This document shows, one piece after another, positions 57,287 to 64,000 of a DNA stretch of 64,000 bases. The notes under the pieces were generated by a model. The model ran no database searches and was not told the DNA's origin. It was given only the letters and a program-made list of their open reading frames with translations. Every line of letters begins with the position of its first letter. Positions within the stretch are counted from its first letter, which is position 1. This DNA is from Saprospiraceae bacterium. GTDB lineage: Bacteria; Bacteroidota; Bacteroidia; Chitinophagales; Saprospiraceae. Location of the stretch: positions 43,895 through 107,894 of the forward strand of contig JADKKF010000015.1 in assembly GCA_016720635.1 (NCBI GenBank). The letters run 5' to 3'. A program made the position numbers and the translations under genes.

Positions 57287-60200
57287 ATGAAGAGAATCAT
57301 TTTATCGTTGTTTGCTTTTATTTTCTCGTTATCTTACATTTATGCAGCCTGCTCAGGCAGGACAACCTATTCTGCAATGGGAGCAAGTGGGGCATTTACG
57401 ACTATCGGGTCTGGATCAGGGCCTGGGATGGTGCGGCTATGTGTTGAGGGGAATACTTTCGCTGGAGGCATGTGCAGTGGTAATGATGCGGGAATCTATA
57501 TTTACGACTGTGCCCGTACCGGCATTTATGGCGTTATCAATGAAACCACACCGTTGGTTACTGCTATGTCTATGAATATTTGTGACGGATGTCTGGACAT
57601 AAGGAAGATTTGCGCTTGAAGTTGTTGGCGATATTACTATATCATGGTCAACAATGATAATGGAGCAAGTCTATGTACTGGTGCAGGAACAATTCCACCT
57701 TATCCAGCCCCTCCTAGTACTGATTGCATTAGTGCTACTCCCATTTGTGCCGATGGCACCTTTCCTGGAAATGCCAGCGGAGAAGGGTTTGAAGAGTTTA
57801 TGTGCGCTGGCAGCAACGGTACCTTAAATGGAGGTTGTTTGACTAGTCCTGTTGCTAACCCCCAGTCAGGGGGAGAGCATAATTCTAGATGGTATAGATT
57901 TGTTCCGCTGTCAAGTGGTACATTAACAATAGATATCGCTCCCTCTGCTAATCGTGATGATTATGATTTTGCCTTGTGGCAATCCAATAATTGCAGTAAT
58001 TTGGGAAGTCCATTGCGATGTAATTATTGTGATGGAAATGGGGCGACTGGGATTGGTCCAGCAGGAACACAACCCTCTGTTGGGGTTGCTGGTTGTAACA
58101 ATTTTAGTAGTACTTTAAATGTCACAGCAGGCTTAACTTATTATTTATTAGTAAATGGTTCGGTTTACCTCCAGATCCACATATAATATTACTTTTGGAG
58201 GGACAGCCTCCCTGAATTGTAGCATAGTTTGTGCCACTCCAACAGTAAATAGTACCCTTACTGCGACCACCTGCGGGTTGCCCAATGGTGCTATTAACCT
58301 TTCTGTTGGTGGAGGAGTGTTGCCTTATACATTTAATTGGTCTAATGGTTCTTCAGCACAAAATATTTCTGCCTTAGCTGCAAATACATATACAGTTACA
58401 GTTACAACATCAAGTGTTCCTCCTTGTAGTACCACCGCCAGTTTTATTGTTGCTGCATCTTCTAATACTGTTGTTGCTGGGATATCAGGTAACCTAACTA
58501 TTTGTCCTGGCGGCTCAACCAATTTGACAGCTACAGGAGGGGCTAACTATACCTGGAGTAATGGGCGAACTACAGCCGCAAATAATATAACCGCTATTGG
58601 TACATATACTGTTACAGTAACCAATGCTATAGGCTGTAAAAGCACGTCAAGCGTGACAGTAGTTCAAGCTATTACAACCGCTTCTATAAGTGGAGCGACA
58701 ACGATGTGTGCAGGGGGCAATGCGACCTTGACTGCCAGTGGTGGTGGAACTTATGCATGGAGGCAATGGCCCAACAACAGCTGTAAATGCAGTTACAGGC
58801 CCAGGTACCTATACGGTAACGGTTACAAATAACGGCTGTACGAGTACCGCTCAATCAACTATAACCTTAACGACCATAACAGCGTCCATCAGCGGAGCGA
58901 CAACGATGTGTACAGGAGGCAATGCGACCTTGACAGCAAGTGGCGGCGGAACGTATGCATGGAATAGCGGTCCTACGACAGCGGTGAATATAGTTACAGG
59001 CCCAGGTACCTATACGGTAACGGTTACAAATAACGGCTGTACGAGTACGGCCCAATCCACAGTAACCTTAACGACCATAACAGCGTCCATCAGTGGAGCG
59101 ACAACGATGTGTACAGGAGGCAATGCGACCTTGACAGCGAGTGGCGGTGGAACGTATGCATGGAACAACGGCCCTACGACAGCAGTGAACGTAGTTACAG
59201 GTCCAGGTACCTATACGGTAACGGTTACAAATAACGGCTGTACGAGTACCGCCCAATCAACTATAACCTTAACGACCATAACAGCGTCCATCAGCGGAGC
59301 GACGACGATGTGTACAGGAGGTAATGCGACCTTGACAGCGAGTGGCGGTGGGACGTATGCATGGAATAGCGGCCCAACAACAGCGGTGAACCTAGTGACA
59401 GGTCCAGGTACCTATACGGTAACGGTTACAAATAACGGTTGTACGAGCACGGCACAATCCACAGTAACTTTAACGACCATAACAGCCTCCATCAGCGGAG
59501 CGACGACGATGTGTACAGGAGGCAATGCGACCTTGACAGCGAGTGGCGGTGGAACGTATGCATGGAATAGCGGCCCAACAACAGCGGTGAACGTAGTGAC
59601 AGGTCCAGGTACCTATACGGTAACGGTTACAAATAACGGCTGTACAAGTACCGCTCAATCAACTATAACCTTAACGACCATAACAGCGTCTATCAGTGGT
59701 GCGACGACGATGTGTACAGGAGGCAATGCGACCTTGACCGCGAGTGGCGGCGGAACTTACGCATGGAATAGCGGTCCAACAACAGCAGTGAACGTAGTGA
59801 CCGGTCCAGGTACATATACGGTAACGGTTACAAATAACGGCTGTACGAGTACCGCCCAATCCACGATAACCTTAACGACCATTACAGCGTCCATCAGCGG
59901 CGCGACAACGATTTGTACAGGAGGCAATGCGACCTTGACAGCTAGTGGCGGCGGAACCTATGCATGGAACAACGGTCCAACGACTGCAGTGAATGTAGTA
60001 ACAGGCCCAGGAACATATACGGTAACGGTTACAAATAACGGCTGTACGAGTACCGCCCAATCAACTATAACCTTAACGACCATAACAGCGTCCATCAGTG
60101 GAGCGACAACGATGTGTACAGGAGGCAATGCGACCTTGACCGCGAGTGGCGGTGGAACGTATGCGTGGAATGGCGGCCCTACGACCGCAGTGAATGTAGT

Positions 60201-63200
60201 TACAGGCCCAGGTACATATACGGTAACGGTTACAAATAACGGCTGTACGAGTACCGCCCAATCCACGATAACCTTAACGACCATAACAGCGTCCATCAGC
60301 GGAGCGACGACGATGTGTACAGGAGGCAATGCGACACTGACTGCTAGTGGCGGTGGAACGTATGCATGGAATAGTGGCCTACGACCGCAGTGAACGTAGT
60401 TACAGGCCCAGGTACCTATACGGTAACGGTTACAAATAACGGCTGTACGAGTACCGCCCAATCCACAGTAACCTTAACGACCATAACAGCGTCCATCAGC
60501 GGCGCGACGACGATGTGTACAGGAAGCAATGCAACACTGACTGCTAGTGGCGGTGGAACGTATGCATGGAATAGTGGTCCAACAACCGCTGTGAATGTAG
60601 TGACAGGTCCAGGTACATATACGGTAACAGTTACAAATAACGGTTGTACGAGCACGGCCCAATCCACAGTAACTTTAACGACCATAACAGCGTCCATCAG
60701 CGGAGCTACGACGATGTGTACAGGAGGCAATGCGACCTTGACCGCTAGTGGCGGTGGAACGTATGCATGGAATAGCGGCCCTACGACAGCGGTGAATGTA
60801 GTTACAGGCCCAGGTACCTATACGGTAACGGTTACAAATAACGGCTGTACGAGTACCGCCCAATCCACAGTAACTTTAACGACCATAACAGCGTCCATCA
60901 GCGGAGCGACAACGATGTGTACAGGAGGTAATGCGACCTTGACAGCGAGTGGCGGTGGAACATATGCATGGAATAGCGGCCCTACAACAGCAGTGAACGT
61001 AGTGACTGGCCCAGGTACCTATACGGTAACGGTTACAAATAACGGCTGTACGAGTACCGCCCAATCCACAGTAACTTTAACGACCATAACAGCGTCCATC
61101 AGCGGAGCGACAACGATGTGTACAGGAGGTAATGCGACCTTGACAGCTAGTGGCGGTGGAACGTATGCATGGAATAGCGGCCCTACGACAGCGGTGAATG
61201 TAGTTACAGGCCCAGGTACCTATACGGTAACGGTTACAAATAACGGCTGTACGAGTACCGCCCAATCCACTATAACTTTAACGACCATAACAGCGTCCAT
61301 CAGTGGTGCAACGACGATGTGTACAGGAGGTAATGCGACCTTGACCGCGAGTGGCGGCGGAACGTATGCATGGAATAGCGGCCCTACGACAGCGGTGAAT
61401 GTAGTGACAGGCCCAGGTACCTATACGGTAACGGTTACAAATAACGGCTGTACGAGTACCGCCCAATCAACAGTAACCTTAACGACCATAACAGCGTCCA
61501 TCAGCGGAGCGACAACGATGTGTACAGGAGGTAATGCGACCTTGACAGCTAGTGGCGGCGGAACCTATGCATGGAATAGCGGTCCTACGACAGCGGTGAA
61601 CGTAGTGACAGGTCCAGGTACATATACGGTAACGGTTACAAATAATGGTTGTACGAGTACCGCCCAATCAACAGTAACTTTAACGACAATAACAGCCTCC
61701 ATAAGCGGCGCGACGACGATGTGCACAGGGGGCAATGCATCCTTGACAGCGAGTGGCGGAGGAACGTATGCATGGAATAACGGTCCAACAACAGCGGTGA
61801 ACGTAGTGACAGTTCCAGGTACCTATACGGTAACGGTTACAAATAACGGCTGTACGAGTACGGCCCAATCAACTATAACCTTAACGACCATAACAGCGTC
61901 CATCAGTGGTGCAACGACGATGTGTACAGGGTAATGCGACCTTGACCAGCTAGTGGCGGTGGAACGTATGCATGGAATAGCGGTCCTACGACAGCAGTGA
62001 ACGTAGTTACAGGCCCAGGTACCTATACGGTAACGGTTACAAATAACGGCTGTGACGAGTACCGCCAATCCAGAACAATAACCTTAACGACCATAACAGC
62101 GTCCATCAGTGGTGCAACGACGATGTGTACAGGTGGCAATGCGACCTTGACCGCGAGTGGCGGTGGGACGTATGCATGGAATAGCGGCCCAACAACAGCG
62201 GTGAACGTAGTGACAGGTCCAGGTACCTATACGGTAACGGTTACAAATAACGGTTGTACGAGTACGGCCCAATCAACAGTAACCTTAACGACCATAACAG
62301 CGTCCATCAGTGGTGCAACGACGATGTGTACAGGAGGTAATGCGACCTTGACCGCGAGTGGCGGTGGGACGTATGCATGGAATAGCGGTCCTACGACAGC
62401 AGTGAACGTAGTTACAGGCCCAGGTACCTATACGGTAACGGTTACAAATAACGGCTGTACGAGTACCGCCCAATCAACTATAACCTTAACGACCATAACA
62501 GCGTCCATCAGCGGAGCGACAACGATGTGTACAGGAGGCAATGCGACCTTGACAGCTAGTGGCGGTGGAACTATGCCATGGAATAGCGGCCCTACGACAG
62601 CAGTGAACGTAGTGACAGGCCCAGGTACCTATACGGTAACGGTTACAAATAACGGCTGTACGAGTACCGCCCAATCAACTATAAACGTAACGACCATAAC
62701 AGCGTCCATCAGTGGAGCGACAACGATGTACAGGAGGTAATGCGACCTTGACAGCTGGTGGCGGCGGAACATACACATGGAATAGCGGCCCTACGACAGC
62801 GGTGAACGTAGTGACAGGCCCAGGTACCTATACGGTAACGGTTACAAATAACGGCTGTACGAGTACCGCCCAATCAACTATAACCTTAACGACCATAACA
62901 GCGTCCATCAGCGGAGCGACAACGATGTGTACAGGAGGCAATGCGACCTTGACAGCGAAGTGGCGGCGGAACGTATGCATGGAATAGCGGCCTACGACAA
63001 CGGTGCAATGAACGTAGTTACAGGCCCAGGTACCTATACGGTAACGGTTACAAATAACGGCTGTACGAGCACGGCCCAATCCACAGTAACTTTAACGACC
63101 ATAAAGCAGCGTCCATCAGCGGAGCGACAACGATGTACAGGAGGTAATGCGACCTTGACTGCAAGTGGCGGTGGAACGTATGCATGGAATAGCGGTCCAC

Positions 63201-64000
63201 GACCGCTGTGAATGTAGTTACAGGCCCAGGTACCTATACGGTAACGGTTACAAATAACGGCTGTACGAGTACCGCCCAATCAACTATTACCTTAACGACC
63301 ATAACAGCGTCCATCAGTGGTGCAACGACGATGTGTACAGGAGGCAACGCGACCTTGACCGCGAGTGGCGGCGGAACTTACGCATGGAATAGCGGTCCTA
63401 CGACAGCGGTGAACGTAGTGACAGGCCCAGGTACATATACGGTAACGGTTACAAATAACGGCTGTACGAGTACCGCCCAATCAACTATAACCTTAACGAC
63501 CATAACAGCGTCCATCAGTGGTGCAACAACGATGTGTACAGGAGGTAATGCGACCTTGACCGCGAGTGGCGGTGGGACGTATGCATGGAATAGCGGCCCA
63601 CGACAGCGGTGAACGTAGTTACAGGCCAGGTACCTATACGGTAACGGTTACAAATAACGGCTGTGCAGTACCGCCCAATCAACTATAACCTTAACGACCA
63701 TAACAGCGTCCATCAGCGGAGCGACGACGATGTTATTACGGGAAGCAATGCGACCTTGACAGCAGTGGCGGTGGAACGTATGCATGGAATAGCGGTCCCT
63801 ACGACAGCGGTGAACGTAGTTACAGGCCCAGATACGTACCTATACGTTAACGGTTACAAATAACGGCTGTACGAGTACCGCCCAATCTAACTATAACCTT
63901 AACGACCATAACAGCGTCCATCAGTGGAGCGACAACGATGTGTACAAGGAGGCAATGCGACCTTGACAGCAGTGGCGGTGGAACGTATGCATGGAATAGC
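57287..64000 (+). CDS. Giant secreted repeat protein, partial at the window end, with several frame breaks
   Basis: A paralogue of the preceding gene with a signal peptide (MKRIILSLF ... YIYAA) and the same N-terminal domain (CSGRTTYSAMGASGAFTTIG). Around 57613-58185 at least four small indels break the frame; aligning to the paralogue restores SVGDITISWSTNDNGASLC and GFGLPPDPTYNITFGG. A SprB-type repeat follows (VGGGVLPYTFNWSNGSS), then Ig-like units. From about 58677 the protein is a head-to-tail array of near-identical 67-residue Ig/PKD-like repeats, each with two cysteines (MCTGG and NNGC). Further breaks lie near 58765 and 60385, and many after 61930. The C-terminus, presumably a T9SS sorting domain, lies outside. 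It is probably a long surface fibre or adhesin. Confidence 0.82.
58677..64000 (+). repeat. 201-bp tandem repeat array (about 26 units)
   Basis: An in-frame tandem array with a period of exactly 201 bp, about 26 units to the window edge. The marker ATGTGTACAGG recurs at 58906, 59107, 59308, 59509 and 59710, then on at 201-bp steps apart from indels. Units share most bases; variation is mostly synonymous (ACAACG/ACGACG, GGAGGC/GGAGGT, GTAGTTACA/GTAGTGACA, ACCGCC/ACGGCC). The antisense strand is also open in 62-codon blocks, an effect of the period and composition, not a gene. Confidence 0.95.

Noticed and set aside
58867..63480. A series of minus-strand frames of about 62 codons, one per repeat unit
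   Set aside because: They recur every 201 bp and mirror the sense repeat, with Arg/Thr/Cys-rich products and no start context. They are a by-product of repeat composition.
58677..64000. The repeat array as a CRISPR or intergenic satellite
   Set aside because: Units are 201 bp with no spacers, keep one frame over most of their length, and encode a consistent Ig-like module with signal peptide and N-terminal domain upstream.

Overview
This window looks like part of a chromosome from a member of the Bacteroidota, most probably a Saprospirales-type gliding or filamentous organism. The reasons are the low G+C, the scarcity of Shine-Dalgarno sites, TAnnTTTG promoter boxes, a PorP/SprF protein, a PorE-like OmpA protein, secreted proteins with gliding-motility-associated (type B) and type A type IX secretion (T9SS) C-terminal domains, and a fused DAHP synthase/chorismate mutase. 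Every assignment rests on reading the protein and DNA sequence; no database search was run.

Layout. 0-1.5 kb: MarC membrane protein and a sirtuin, both minus strand. 1.6-11.5 kb: a T9SS surface cluster (PorP/SprF, PorE-like OmpA protein, two large paralogous secreted proteins). 11.6-14.1 kb: PadR regulator and PspC-domain membrane protein. 14.1-16.9 kb (minus): BadF-type kinase, PaiB-like protein, aspartate kinase with an in-frame amber codon. 17-20.1 kb: secreted pullulanase-type GH13 enzyme and DAHP synthase/chorismate mutase. 20.2-25.2 kb: a reactive-sulfur cluster (ArsR, TauE/SafE, rhodanese, DUF2892, two YeeE/YedE-type halves, TPMT-like methyltransferase, MBL-rhodanese persulfide dioxygenase-like protein). 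25.3-30.3 kb: a TetR-controlled MacAB/TolC-like efflux operon with a perfect palindromic operator, followed by an exported Mn-type superoxide dismutase. 31.8-41.7 kb: MFS transporter, thymidine kinase, a frameshifted conserved Bacteroidota protein, Era, Kbl, a MacB-like permease, a spermidine-synthase-like methyltransferase, a SET protein, GT9, YidD and an HD hydrolase. 41.8-46.8 kb: T9SS subtilase, amino-acid permease, DUF47-PiT phosphate uptake pair. 46.9 kb: tRNA-Ser(TGA). 47.4-53.7 kb (minus): lipoprotein, KatG, a DUF1801/YdeI-CDGSH fusion, AlaRS. 54.3-64 kb: two tandem paralogous secreted repeat proteins. The second carries about 26 copies of a 201-bp (67-residue) repeat and runs off the window.

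Two things stand out. First, three intergenic copies of a structured element (33.1, 34.9-35.1 and 53.9 kb) share end motifs and internal hairpins and all point the same way relative to the gene that follows them. Second, the 201-bp array is almost invariant in protein sequence but is a mosaic of synonymous variants.

Caution: single-base frame breaks recur in genes that should be intact (including alaS), and indels become very dense in the last 2 kb. The sequence therefore looks like an incompletely polished long-read assembly, and most broken genes here are more likely sequence errors than true pseudogenes.
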